Below are positions 6,433 through 15,612 of a stretch of DNA of 18,323 nt, in pieces. How positions within the stretch are numbered: the first letter of the stretch is position 1; each line of letters begins with the position of its first letter. The position numbers and the translations under genes were made by a program. The notes below the pieces were generated by a model. The model saw only the letters and a list, made by a program, of their open reading frames with translations. It was not told the DNA's origin and did not search any database. Origin of the DNA: UBA6019 sp036570145 (GTDB taxonomy: Bacteria; Chloroflexota; Dormibacteria; Dormibacterales; Dormibacteraceae); the NCBI GenBank assembly GCA_036570145.1, contig DATCPJ010000109.1, positions 1 through 18,323 on the forward strand, given 5' to 3'.

Positions 6433-8142
6433 TCAGGCCCGCCGGGCCGGTTTCCTGTCGCCCTGGCGCGACCTGGCGCCCTCGGCGTACATCTCGTCGA
6501 TGAGGTCTGCGTAGTTCCGCCGGATCACGCCTCGCTTGATCTTCAGCGAGGGCGTCCGCTCGCCCTCCGCCTCCTCGAAGTCGTGGGCCAGCAGGCAGAA
6601 GTACTTCACGGTCTCCCAATGGGCGAGGCGGGCGTTGACCTCGTCGACCGCCTTCTGGACCGCGGCCAGCACCTTGTCGTCGCGAACCAATGACTCGGGA
6701 TCGCCGTCAACGCCCAGGTCGGCACGCAGGTGGTCCCACTTCGGCACCAGCAGCGCGGTGACGTAGGGCCGGTCGTCGCCGACCAGGACGGCGGTCTCGA
6801 TGTAGCGCGTCGCCTGGAGCGCAGCCTCGATCGGCTGCGGGGCGACGAACTTGCCGCCCGACGTCTTGAGGAGGTCCTTCTTGCGGTCGGTGATCCGCAC
6901 GAACCCGTCGGAGTCGATCTCGGCGATGTCGCCGGTCCGCAGCCAGCCGTCGTCCAGGGCCTCACTGGTCGCCTTCGGGTTGTGGCTGTACTCGCGAAGG
7001 ATCCCCGGTCCGCGGACCAGCAGCTCACCGTCCGCCGCGAGCTTGAGGTCGACTCCGGGCAGGGCCTTGCCGACGGTTCCGTAGCGATGGGCGGCGGGTG
7101 TGTTCGCCGTCGCCCCGGAGGTGGTCTCGGTCATCCCCCAGCCGTTGTAGATGGGGATCCCGAGTGCCCAGAAGAATCCCTCCACCTCCTTCGACAGCGG
7201 TGAGCCGCCGCTTATGAACATCCGCAGCCGCTTACCGCCGACCCGGAGCCGGATCGGCTTCAGGATCGCCTCGCCCAGCGGGCCCAGCCGGCCGGAGAGG
7301 GCGACGTCGAAGAGGGCCCTCTTCCAGACGGGCTGCCTGCGCGCTGTGTCGCGGATCCGGTCGACGATCTTCTCGAACATCCGCGGCACGCCCAGCATCA
7401 GGGTCGGGTTCACCTCGGCGATGTCCTCGGCCAGGTGGTCAAGGCCACGCGAGACCCAGATCTCCGCCCCCGACGTGACGGCAACCACAACGCCCGATTG
7501 GCGCTCGAAGACGTGGGAGAAGGGCAGGAAGGAGAGCAGGCTGTCCCCCGGTCCAACCTCGAAGTCCTCGAGGGACGCGCGGGCCATCCGGACGAAGTTG
7601 GAGTGGGGCAGGACGACGCCCTTGGGATCGCCGGTGGTGCCGGAGGTGTAGATGATGGAGGCGAGATCGGACGGCTTGAGAGCCGCTACGCGATGCTCCA
7701 GGTCGGTTCGGGCCGACTCCGACGCGTCGGCGGCCATCCAGCGAGCCAGCTCCCCGTCCATCTCGACCACCTTCAAGCCCTTGGGAAGGTTGGCGGCCAG
7801 CTTGGGCGAGCCCACGATCGCCAGCCTGGCCTGGCAGTTGGCCGCGATCTTGGCGATCGTCTCCGACGTGCTGGTGGCATAGACCGGGACGGTGACGCCG
7901 CCCGCGGCCTGGATCCCGAGGTCGGCCAGGATCCACTCGACGCGGTTCTCGGAGAGGAGGAGAACCGCCTCGCCCTGCTCCACACCCTCTTCCACCAGCG
8001 CGGCCCCGATCCGGAGCATGCGCATTCGGCATTCGCTCCAGCTCAGCGCCTCCCAGGCGCTGCCGTTCCAGCGGTGGAGGAAGGGGGCGGAACCCCTCCG
8101 GTCCGCCTGCTCGAGGAACACGCCGACGACCGTCTCAGCCAT
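6433..8142 (-). CDS. Long-chain fatty-acid-CoA ligase (AMP-dependent, FAA1/FadD15-like)
   Basis: This 569-residue adenylating enzyme activates fatty acids to acyl-CoA through an acyl-AMP. Motifs, numbered from ATG 8142, are the P-loop TSGTTGDPKG (166-175), LPFSHVFER (206-214), the A5 motif GWGMTET (334-340), GWLRTGD (399-405) and the hinge TDRKKDLLKTSGGKFVAP (418-435). The C-terminal TPSLKIKR (530-537) carries the catalytic lysine (Lys534 or Lys536). VFER and the linker are typical of long-chain (FAA1) ligases rather than acetyl-CoA synthetases. An in-frame TTG at 8151 would add three residues. ATG 8142 is preferred because it sits 9 nt after a TAGCCT hexamer. The gene follows the cinA-type gene by only a few bases on the same strand, so it can be transcribed by read-through or from its own promoter. 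Confidence 0.94.
   Translation of the reverse strand: MAETVVGVFLEQADRRGSAPFLHRWNGSAWEALSWSECRMRMLRIGAALVEEGVEQGEAVLLLSENRVEWILADLGIQAAGGVTVPVYATSTSETIAKIAANCQARLAIVGSPKLAANLPKGLKVVEMDGELARWMAADASESARTDLEHRVAALKPSDLASIIYTSGTTGDPKGVVLPHSNFVRMARASLEDFEVGPGDSLLSFLPFSHVFERQSGVVVAVTSGAEIWVSRGLDHLAEDIAEVNPTLMLGVPRMFEKIVDRIRDTARRQPVWKRALFDVALSGRLGPLGEAILKPIRLRVGGKRLRMFISGGSPLSKEVEGFFWALGIPIYNGWGMTETTSGATANTPAAHRYGTVGKALPGVDLKLAADGELLVRGPGILREYSHNPKATSEALDDGWLRTGDIAEIDSDGFVRITDRKKDLLKTSGGKFVAPQPIEAALQATRYIETAVLVGDDRPYVTALLVPKWDHLRADLGVDGDPESLVRDDKVLAAVQKAVDEVNARLAHWETVKYFCLLAHDFEEAEGERTPSLKIKRGVIRRNYADLIDEMYAEGARSRQGDRKPARRA
6436..6448. terminator. Possible weak terminator hairpin between convergent genes
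   Basis: GGCCC (6436-6440) and GGGCC (6444-6448) form a stem with a three-base loop, or six pairs with one base unpaired. On the plus strand GGTTTCC follows, a poor U-tract, so it could weakly end the pilin transcript. It overlaps the last codons of the minus-strand acyl-CoA synthetase gene. Confidence 0.25.
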
Positions 8143-8151
8143 CGCGCCCAA

Positions 8152-8157
8152 AGGCTA
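8152..8157 (-). promoter_or_regulatory. Putative -10 element (TAGCCT) that contains the cinA stop codon
   Basis: Read on the minus strand, TAGCCT fits TANNNT. Its first three bases are the TAG stop of the cinA-type gene, and it ends 9 nt before the acyl-CoA ligase ATG. A leaderless transcript of the ligase would start about two bases before the ATG. No Shine-Dalgarno is visible. Confidence 0.45.
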
Positions 8158-8931
8158 ATCGACGGCGTAGCCGAGTGAGACGGCAAAACGCTTCAGCACG
8201 GCGGCGGCGTCCTCCACCCGGGCGGGGTCGGCTCCCGTGCAGCGGAGGACGAGCTCCTTGCTGTCGAAGTTCGGGTAGGAGCCCACCGCGACGTCCGGGT
8301 GGGTTTCCTCCAGCTCCTTCAGAACGGGCCAGAAGCGACCCTCGACGGCAAACTGGAGGCGCAGCTCGCGGACCGTCGCCGCCGAGCCGCCGGCAAGGTA
8401 GGCCTCTTCAACTTCCTCTGCGAAGATCGCCTTCATCTCCGGCGGGACGCCCGGCAGCACGAAGAGGCGCGTTCCCGCGACCTCATAGACCACCCCCGGG
8501 GCGGTGCCGACGCGGTTCCGGAGGACGGCCAGCGGGCCGGCCGGTAGCCGCGCCATCCGGAGGTGCCCCTCGGTCAGCTCCGCGCTTTCGATCAGCTTCG
8601 CATCCAGCATCCGGGCGAGGCGGCGCTCGATCCGCTCCCGGACCGGCTCCTCGATGACGAGCTCCCGGCCGAGGGCGGCGGCGAGCGCGGCGAAGGTGCG
8701 GTCGTCCGGGGTCGGGCCGAGGCCGCCCGTGCAGAAGACGATCGTGACCTCGGTGTCCGCCAGCTCCCGCCGGACCTGCTCGACGATCTCGTGCTCCCGG
8801 TCGCGGACCTGGGTCGCCCGCTTGAGCGGGATGCCAAGGGCGCGCAGCCGCTGGGCGATCCAGTTCGAGTTGGTGTCGAGGGTGTAGCCGGATAGGAGCT
8901 CGTCACCGATGGCGATGATCGAGGCAACCAC
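8155..8931 (-). CDS. CinA N-terminal-type protein (MoaB/Mog domain, competence/damage-inducible protein A family)
   Basis: The 258-residue protein starts with the MoCF fold: IAIGDELLSGYTLDTNSNWIAQRL (residues 5-28) and TVIFCTGGLGPTPDD-like nucleotide site (VTIVFCTGGLGPTPDDRT at about 62-79). RVGTAPGV and LPGVPPEM motifs of CinA follow. After about residue 175 there is a small alpha/beta domain. The C-terminal PncC (nicotinamide-nucleotide amidase) domain of full-length CinA (about 415 residues) is absent, so this is the short form. The N-terminal domain in the family hydrolyses ADP-ribose and related pyrophosphates. Whether that holds here is inference. The start is GTG 8931, 7 nt after a TACCCT hexamer. 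It is divergent from the ABC operon and precedes the acyl-CoA ligase gene. Confidence 0.9.
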   Translation of the reverse strand: MVASIIAIGDELLSGYTLDTNSNWIAQRLRALGIPLKRATQVRDREHEIVEQVRRELADTEVTIVFCTGGLGPTPDDRTFAALAAALGRELVIEEPVRERIERRLARMLDAKLIESAELTEGHLRMARLPAGPLAVLRNRVGTAPGVVYEVAGTRLFVLPGVPPEMKAIFAEEVEEAYLAGGSAATVRELRLQFAVEGRFWPVLKELEETHPDVAVGSYPNFDSKELVLRCTGADPARVEDAAAVLKRFAVSLGYAVD

Positions 8932-8938
8932 GGGAGTC

Positions 8939-8944
8939 AGGGTA
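8939..8944 (-). promoter_or_regulatory. Putative -10 element (TACCCT) of the cinA-type gene
   Basis: On the minus strand, TACCCT (8944 to 8939) ends 7 nt before the GTG start at 8931, so transcription would begin at or within a base of the start codon. It lies in the 62-bp divergent gap shared with the ABC operon. No -35 consensus is seen. Confidence 0.45.
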
Positions 8945-8976
8945 GCCTCGAGGATCGCGCCGGACGGAGTTTTCAG

Positions 8977-8982
8977 TAGGCT
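8977..8982 (+). promoter_or_regulatory. Putative -10 element (TAGGCT) of the ABC/pyrophosphatase operon
   Basis: TAGGCT fits TANNNT and ends 11 nt before the TTG at 8994, leaving room for a leader of about four bases. It is the plus-strand counterpart of the cinA promoter in the same short gap, and the two hexamers are 32 bp apart. No Shine-Dalgarno precedes the TTG. Confidence 0.45.
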
Positions 8983-8993
8983 TCCCTTCGCCT

Positions 8994-9947
8994 TTGATCG
9001 AAGTACAAGACCTGACCAAGAGCTACGGGCCCCGGCTCGCCGTCGACGGCATCAGCTTCTCGGTTCCCCGCGGCGAGATCCTCGGCTTCCTCGGTCCCAA
9101 CGGAGCCGGCAAGTCGACCACGATGCGGATCCTGACCGGCTACCTGTCGGCGACCGCGGGCACCGCGTCGATCGCCGGCTTCGACGTGTTCCGCAACCCG
9201 CTCGAGGTCCGCCGCCGGATCGGCTACCTGCCCGAGAACAACCCCCTCTACAACGAGATGCGGGTCTCCGACTTCCTCCTCCTCTGCTGCAAGCTCCGCG
9301 GCGTTCCCCCTTCGCGGCGGGCCGGGAGGGTGGACTACGCGCTCGAGGCCTGCGGCCTGGGTGAGCGCCGGACCGACATCATCGGGCGACTATCGAAGGG
9401 CCTCCGGCAGCGGGTCGGCCTCGCCCAGGCCGTCGTCCACGACCCGGACCTGCTGATCCTCGACGAGCCGACCTCGGGCCTCGACCCCGCCCAGACGCGT
9501 GAGACGCGCGACCTGATCGTGGCTCTCGGCAGGGACCACACGGTGATCCTCAGCAGCCACATCCTGCCCGAGGTGAGTGCCACCTGCCAGCGGGTTGTGA
9601 TCATCAACCGGGGCGTCCTGGTGGCCGACGACCGGCCCGAGAACCTCGCCCGCCGGATGAGCGAGGGCCACGGCATCGACGTCGAGCTCATCGTCCGAGG
9701 CGACCCGGATGCGGTGCGCTCGAAGCTGTCCGGCATCAAGGGCCTCGACTCGGTCGAGGTGAGGCCCCTCGCCGGCGACGAGTGCTCGGTCACCGTCCAC
9801 AGCAGCGGCGCGGATCGCCGGGAGGACATCGCCCGCGCCATCGTCAGGGGCGGCTTCGGGCTCCGCGAGCTGCAATCGCGAACGCTGAGCCTGGAGGACG
9901 TCTTCATCTCGTTGACGACCGAGGAGCCGCAGCCATGGCTCGGGTGA
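8994..9947 (+). CDS. ABC transporter ATP-binding protein (GldA-like, ABC-2 type)
   Basis: The 317-residue ATPase carries Walker A GPNGAGKS (34-41), signature LSKGLRQR (133-140, Lys in place of the second Gly as in GldA-type proteins), Walker B LLILDEP (153-159) and the switch His189. The Q-loop position is Glu81 in YLPENNPLY, close to the LPEHNPLY sequence of GldA proteins. A C-terminal region (about 220-317) is the regulatory extension common in ABC-2 ATPases. It powers the membrane complex formed by the next two gene products. The direction and substrate of transport are unknown. The start is TTG 8994, because conserved sequence begins at once (IEVQDLTKSYG) and no ATG lies upstream. It overlaps the next gene by 13 nt. 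Confidence 0.94.
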   Translation: MIEVQDLTKSYGPRLAVDGISFSVPRGEILGFLGPNGAGKSTTMRILTGYLSATAGTASIAGFDVFRNPLEVRRRIGYLPENNPLYNEMRVSDFLLLCCKLRGVPPSRRAGRVDYALEACGLGERRTDIIGRLSKGLRQRVGLAQAVVHDPDLLILDEPTSGLDPAQTRETRDLIVALGRDHTVILSSHILPEVSATCQRVVIINRGVLVADDRPENLARRMSEGHGIDVELIVRGDPDAVRSKLSGIKGLDSVEVRPLAGDECSVTVHSSGADRREDIARAIVRGGFGLRELQSRTLSLEDVFISLTTEEPQPWLG

Positions 9948-10882
9948 GGAAGCGGGCGGCGGCTGCCGAAGCAGAGCTGACGGCCCCCCCGGCGGCGGAG
10001 GCGGTCGCGGAGCCGGAGGTCGAGCCCACCGTCGAGGTGGCAGCCGAACCGGAGCCTGAAGCCGGCACCGGGCAGGATCCGCGCTCGAGCGGCGCCTACG
10101 ACCCGCTCTACGGCACCGGGCTGACCAAGGTCCTGGCGATCGCCCGGCGCGAGCTCGGCAGCTTCTTCGTGTCGCCCATCGGCTGGGTGATCACCCCGGT
10201 AGTGATCCTCTTCGTGTCCTGGTTCGGCTACATCGTTCCCGTGCTCGGCAACCAGCAGGCCTCCATGGATGGCGTCTTCAGCCTGGTCGCGTTTTCGCTC
10301 AGCCTGCTCATCGTTCCCCTCGTCACGATGCGGGTCCTCGCCGACGAGCGGCGCCAGGGGACCCTCGAGATGCTCCTCACCTCACCGGTCCGGGACTGGG
10401 AGCTGGTGGCCGGCAAGTGGCTCGGCTCGCTCGCCTTCCTGGGCGCCATGTTCAGCTTCACGCTGGTCTACGCCGTCCTTTTCCTGGTCTACCTGCCGAA
10501 GGTGACGGTTCACCTGCTCGGCGTCCCGATCACCGTCGGCAACCTCGACTTCGGCCTCCTGTTGAGCGGCTACCTCGGCCTGCTCGCGCTGGCGGCTGCC
10601 TTCGCGGCGGTGGGCGTCCTCTGCTCCAGCCTCACCCAGAACCAGATCGTGGCCGCCTTCCTGACCTTCGGCGCGCTGATCTTCATCTACTACTGCGGGC
10701 TGGCGACCCAGGTTCTGACCCCGCCCTACTCGGACTTCTTCCAGTACATCGGCGGCCAGAACCGCTATACCGGCTTCAGCCAGGGCCAGGTCGCCCTGAA
10801 GGACGTCGTCTACTTCTTGAGCCTGACCTTCGGCTCGCTCTTTCTCGCAACCCGAGTGCTCGAGTCGAGGAAGTGGCGATGA
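9935..10882 (+). CDS. ABC-2 type transporter permease (GldF-like) with acidic N-terminal extension
   Basis: The 315-residue permease has about six membrane segments between residues 80 and 305. Its cytoplasmic motif DERRQGTLEMLLTSPVRDWELVAGKW is diagnostic of the ABC-2 permeases that pair with GldA/NatA-type ATPases. The first 60 or so residues are an Ala/Pro/Glu-rich, low-complexity extension that starts with a basic patch (MARVRKR). They have no counterpart in ordinary GldF. ATG 9935 overlaps the ATPase gene by 13 nt and has GAGGAG 8 nt upstream, a good internal ribosome site. A GTG inside the extension is a possible later start. The end overlaps the next gene by ATGA. Confidence 0.92.
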   Translation: MARVRKRAAAAEAELTAPPAAEAVAEPEVEPTVEVAAEPEPEAGTGQDPRSSGAYDPLYGTGLTKVLAIARRELGSFFVSPIGWVITPVVILFVSWFGYIVPVLGNQQASMDGVFSLVAFSLSLLIVPLVTMRVLADERRQGTLEMLLTSPVRDWELVAGKWLGSLAFLGAMFSFTLVYAVLFLVYLPKVTVHLLGVPITVGNLDFGLLLSGYLGLLALAAAFAAVGVLCSSLTQNQIVAAFLTFGALIFIYYCGLATQVLTPPYSDFFQYIGGQNRYTGFSQGQVALKDVVYFLSLTFGSLFLATRVLESRKWR

Positions 10883-12432
10883 ACGTCTGGGAGCGCCGTC
10901 TGGCGATCGGCTGCCTGCTCCTCGCCGTCGTCCTCCTTTTCGTCGGCGCCTCCAGCCTCCTGGTCGAGCAGCGGCTGACCGCCGCCTCGTCCTACCCGTT
11001 CATCGCGGGCATCGCGCTGCTCATCTCCTACGTGATCCTCGACCCGACCGCCGCACGCGATCTCATCTCCAGCCGGCAGTCCCGCTTCGGGACCCTGAGC
11101 GTGGTGATCACCGCGGTGGTCATCGGAATCCTTGTCATGGTCAACGTCCTCGCCGCCCGCAGCACCCAGGCGCTCGACCTGACCCGCTACCAGGTGAACA
11201 CCCTTGCCCCGCAGTCCATCCAGGTGGCCCAGCGTCTGGATTCCGACGCCACGGCCACGCTCTGGGACGTCAACAACGACCCCACGCTGACCAACCTCAC
11301 GACCCTGATCGGGCGCTACCAGTCGGTGAACCGCCACCTGAAGCTCACCGTCCTGGACCCCAACTTCGACCCCACCACGGCCCGCGCACAGGGGGTTGTC
11401 GGTGGCAGCTCGCTCCCCTTTCTGGTCATCAGCTACCACGGCAAGACGCAGATCCTCACCCCGGGCTCCCAGAACGAGCAGGACATCACCGCGGCGCTCC
11501 TGAAGCTGGAGTCGAGCCGGACCCCGGTCGTCTGCTGGGTCGGCGGTGACGGCGAGGCGGATCTCAAGAACGCCGACACGCTGCTCGGGTATTCGGAGGC
11601 CTCCGACCAGATGCAGAAGGACAACTTCGCGGTCAAGGACCTGCTCCTCTCCCAGGCGACGGAGGTGCCGGCCGACTGCGAGGTGGTGGCGATCGTGGGT
11701 CCGACCAAGCCGCTCAGCGACCCGGCGGTCAAGGTGCTCACCGACTACCTGGCGAAGGGAGGCCGGCTTCTGCTCGCCCTCGACCCGTGGCGAGAGGCGG
11801 CGGTGACCGCAAGCTTCAACTCAGCGCTGACCGCTTACGGGCTCAGCTTCAATGGCGGCCTTGTTGTTCCCGAGACAAGCCAGTCGGCACGGAACGAGCC
11901 GACCGCCGTCGCCCTGGTCAACTACGGCAGCTCCCCGATCGTGAAGGACCTCTCCAACCGAGTGTCCTTCTTCCCCGAGACCACCACCATCGACTCGACC
12001 GCCACCGCCGATGTGACGACCACGCCGGTGGCGGTGACGTCGAGCGCCGCATTCCTCGTCGTGACCCCTCGGCAGCCGCCCTTCTCCCAGCAGTCGGGCG
12101 ACAAGTCGGGGGCGTTCGCGATCATGGAGACGGCAGAGCGGGCGCCGGCCGGCGGCAAGAAGTCGCGGGTTGTCCTGGTGGGCACCAGCGCCTTTGCCGA
12201 GAACAACGTCTTCCAGGCGTCGGCCGTGAACATCCAGCTCCTGACGGGTTCCCTCAACTACCTCACCGAGCAGGAGCAGCTGATCTCGATCCCCCCCAAG
12301 CCGGCGGGCCCACCGACGCTTGCCCTGACCCAGGAGCAGACCAACCTGAACCTCTGGATCACCCTCCTGGTGCTGCCCGTCCTGGTGGTCTGCGGCGGCC
12401 TGGCAGTCTGGTGGCGCCGCCGCCTGGCGTGA
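10879..12432 (+). CDS. GldG family protein (ABC-type uncharacterised transport auxiliary component)
   Basis: The 517-residue protein starts with hydrophobic segments at about 9-29, 39-54 and 73-91. A large extracytoplasmic domain follows, and a final helix (about 490-510) ends in WWRRRLA. The segment DLTRYQVNTLAPQSIQVAQRL (about 99-119) is the GldG signature region, and the rest matches the ABC_transp_aux type (substrate-binding-like fold, with GDGEADL and GGRLLLALDPW segments). In gliding Bacteroidota, GldA, GldF and GldG form an ABC complex, but the same trio is widespread in non-gliding bacteria and its role there is unknown. The start ATG overlaps the permease stop (ATGA) and has GAGG 8 nt upstream. 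Translation is therefore coupled. Confidence 0.92.
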   Translation: MNVWERRLAIGCLLLAVVLLFVGASSLLVEQRLTAASSYPFIAGIALLISYVILDPTAARDLISSRQSRFGTLSVVITAVVIGILVMVNVLAARSTQALDLTRYQVNTLAPQSIQVAQRLDSDATATLWDVNNDPTLTNLTTLIGRYQSVNRHLKLTVLDPNFDPTTARAQGVVGGSSLPFLVISYHGKTQILTPGSQNEQDITAALLKLESSRTPVVCWVGGDGEADLKNADTLLGYSEASDQMQKDNFAVKDLLLSQATEVPADCEVVAIVGPTKPLSDPAVKVLTDYLAKGGRLLLALDPWREAAVTASFNSALTAYGLSFNGGLVVPETSQSARNEPTAVALVNYGSSPIVKDLSNRVSFFPETTTIDSTATADVTTTPVAVTSSAAFLVVTPRQPPFSQQSGDKSGAFAIMETAERAPAGGKKSRVVLVGTSAFAENNVFQASAVNIQLLTGSLNYLTEQEQLISIPPKPAGPPTLALTQEQTNLNLWITLLVLPVLVVCGGLAVWWRRRLA

Positions 12433-12447
12433 GCAAGGGGGGCCGGC

Positions 12448-12465
12448 AGGGGGGAAGTCCCCCCT
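12448..12465. repeat. GC hairpin between the gldG-type and DUF4340 genes
   Basis: AGGGGGG (12448-12454) and CCCCCCT (12459-12465) are perfect inverted copies with an AAGT loop. A second G6 run at 12437-12442 could pair with the same C-run. There is no U-tract, so it is more likely a processing, stability or attenuation element inside the operon than a terminator. Confidence 0.5.
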
Positions 12466-12478
12466 CGGATAACGGTAC

Positions 12479-13051
12479 GTGATCAATTGGAAGGCGGCCC
12501 TGGCTCTGGTCGCGGTCTTCCTGGCGCTGGGCGTTTACGCGTTCCAGTCCCGGCCCGGCACGACTCCGGCTAAACCAGCGGCGGAGCTGCTCCCCTGCGA
12601 CGTCGTCCAGACCCTCGACCTCAAGGTCACCGGCTCTGGCGGGAAGGTCGTCGAGCTGCGGCGCTCGGCCGCCGGCGATTCGTGGCAGCTCCTCCAGCCG
12701 AGCACCGGACCGGCCGACGGCACCGTGGTCGACGATCTCCTGGCCACAGCCGTGCAGCTGCAGTCGACGGACACCCTGAAGACCCCGCCGGCCGAACCGG
12801 ACCTCGGTCTCGACCCCGCCCGGCTGACCGTCGCCTGCACCTTGGCGAAGGGCGGTTCATATACCCTATCGATTGGCGGTCAGAACTTCGACAGCAGCGG
12901 CGATTACGCCCGCTTGAGCGGCGACGCCAGGGTCTACGTCATCCCGTCCGCCACGGTGGCGAAGTTCCAGCAGGCGCTGGACCAGCCGCCGGTCCGACCG
13001 TCCCCATCCCCTTCGGGCAGCCCGAGCCCGAATCCGAGTCCGTCCCCGTAA
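12479..13051 (+). CDS. DUF4340 domain-containing membrane-anchored protein (short form)
   Basis: The 190-residue product has an N-terminal membrane anchor (about 5-22), a periplasm/exterior-facing alpha/beta domain with alternating beta-strands and the GLDPARLTV turn typical of DUF4340, and a Pro/Ser-rich tail from about residue 170 (repeats of PSPSP type). DUF4340 proteins are regularly found after GldG-type genes and are thought to belong to the same complex. That association is the main support for the call, together with LQSTDTLKTPPAEPDLGLDPA. At 190 residues it is short for the family, as if only one repeat of the domain is present. The start is GTG 12479, with a weak GGA 9 nt upstream. 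The 46-nt gap before it holds a strong hairpin. Confidence 0.8.
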   Translation: MINWKAALALVAVFLALGVYAFQSRPGTTPAKPAAELLPCDVVQTLDLKVTGSGGKVVELRRSAAGDSWQLLQPSTGPADGTVVDDLLATAVQLQSTDTLKTPPAEPDLGLDPARLTVACTLAKGGSYTLSIGGQNFDSSGDYARLSGDARVYVIPSATVAKFQQALDQPPVRPSPSPSGSPSPNPSPSP

Positions 13052-13067
13052 CCGGCGGCGTAGCGAA

Positions 13068-13071
13068 GAGG
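13068..13071 (+). promoter_or_regulatory. Shine-Dalgarno GAGG before the pyrophosphatase gene
   Basis: GAGG ends 8 nt before ATG 13080 and fixes that start. It is the same motif and spacing seen before the GldG-type gene (10867-10870), and no TANNNT hexamer is present. This marks the gene as operon-internal, with ordinary ribosome binding. Confidence 0.6.
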
Positions 13072-13079
13072 AAGAAAGA

Positions 13080-15119
<2,040 letters not shown>

Positions 15120-15124
15120 AGTCA

Positions 15125-15139
15125 GGCGGCAGTGCCGCC
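15125..15139. repeat. Hairpin after hppA with the next gene's GTG at its loop
   Basis: GGCGGC (15125-15130) and GCCGCC (15134-15139) are perfect inverted copies with an AGT loop. The GTG start of the next gene (15132-15134) lies in the loop and the first stem base. The hairpin could stabilise the hppA mRNA end and hide this start on read-through RNA. No U-tract follows. Confidence 0.5.
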
Positions 15140-15569
15140 CGCCACTCCCGCGAAGCCGGTCGGCTCGATCAGCCGGCTTCGCCGGTTCCTGCTCCTCGAG
15201 CTGCCCGGCTGGGCGATCCTCGCCGTCAGCGTCGCCTACACGATGTCGGCGTCCGGCGGCGCGGCGGTCGTCTTCTTCCAGCTCGTCCTTCTCTCGGCCG
15301 CCCTCGCCTGGCTGTTCGGCGGCCGGCTCCAGAGCATCACCGCGGCGAGCTTCCTGTTCGGCTGGGCCGGAGGCGCGATGGCCTGGTTCAACCTCCTGGC
15401 GATGGCGTCGATCGGCGTCTTCCTGCTCCCGATCTCCGCCTTCGTCCTGGTCGTGCTGGTGCTCCTGCTGAGGGCGCGGAACCTCCGCAGCTGGGCGGCG
15501 GCTGGAGGAGGCGTCGCGCTGGCGATCGCCGTCCAACAGGTTTTCCTGGGTCTCTTCGCCGGGCGCTGA
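15132..15569 (+). CDS. Small multi-pass membrane protein of unknown function
   Basis: The 145-residue product has a Pro/Ala N-terminus, a basic patch (SRLRR), and four or five hydrophobic segments at about 20-42, 46-63, 70-90, 92-112 and 122-142. It has no cysteines, no obvious charged residues inside the helices and no motif I recognise. GTG 15132 is the first start after the hppA stop, and the hydrophobic N-terminus fits it. It follows hppA by 12 nt but has a TAAAGT hexamer of its own 9 nt before the GTG. Its first codons also carry a long inverted repeat (15150-15182). Function is unknown, and a link to the pyrophosphatase is only positional. Confidence 0.75.
   Translation: MPPATPAKPVGSISRLRRFLLLELPGWAILAVSVAYTMSASGGAAVVFFQLVLLSAALAWLFGGRLQSITAASFLFGWAGGAMAWFNLLAMASIGVFLLPISAFVLVVLVLLLRARNLRSWAAAGGGVALAIAVQQVFLGLFAGR
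15150..15182. repeat. Ten-base inverted repeat in the first codons of the small membrane protein gene
   Basis: GCGAAGCCGG (15150-15159) and CCGGCTTCGC (15173-15182) are perfect inverted copies with a 13-nt spacer. A second, overlapping hairpin can form inside (CGGCT 15161-15165 with AGCCG 15171-15175). With the hairpin at 15125-15139 this gives two consecutive folds just after hppA. Confidence 0.45.
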
Positions 15570-15577
15570 AACGACAC

Positions 15578-15599
15578 TAGACTTCTCGCGAAGGGAGGG
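15578..15599 (+). promoter_or_regulatory. Putative promoter and ribosome site of the CoA-ligase operon
   Basis: TAGACT (15578-15583) fits TANNNT but ends 29 nt before the ATG. A purine-rich AAGGGAGGGA (15591-15600) follows and could serve as ribosome site, although it is about 13 nt from the ATG. This gene would therefore have a short leader, unlike the leaderless group. Confidence 0.35.
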
Positions 15600-15612
15600 A
15601 AAGCTGCCAGCC

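Noticed and set aside
8994..12432. Evidence for gliding motility from the GldA/F/G-type genes
   Set aside because: The same ABC trio is widespread in non-gliding bacteria, and no other gliding genes are present, so motility cannot be inferred.
12999..13048. CCG/TCC-rich direct repeat as a CRISPR-like or mobile repeat
   Set aside because: It is a short coding repeat for the Pro/Ser tail of the DUF4340 protein, without spacers or flanking mobile-element features.
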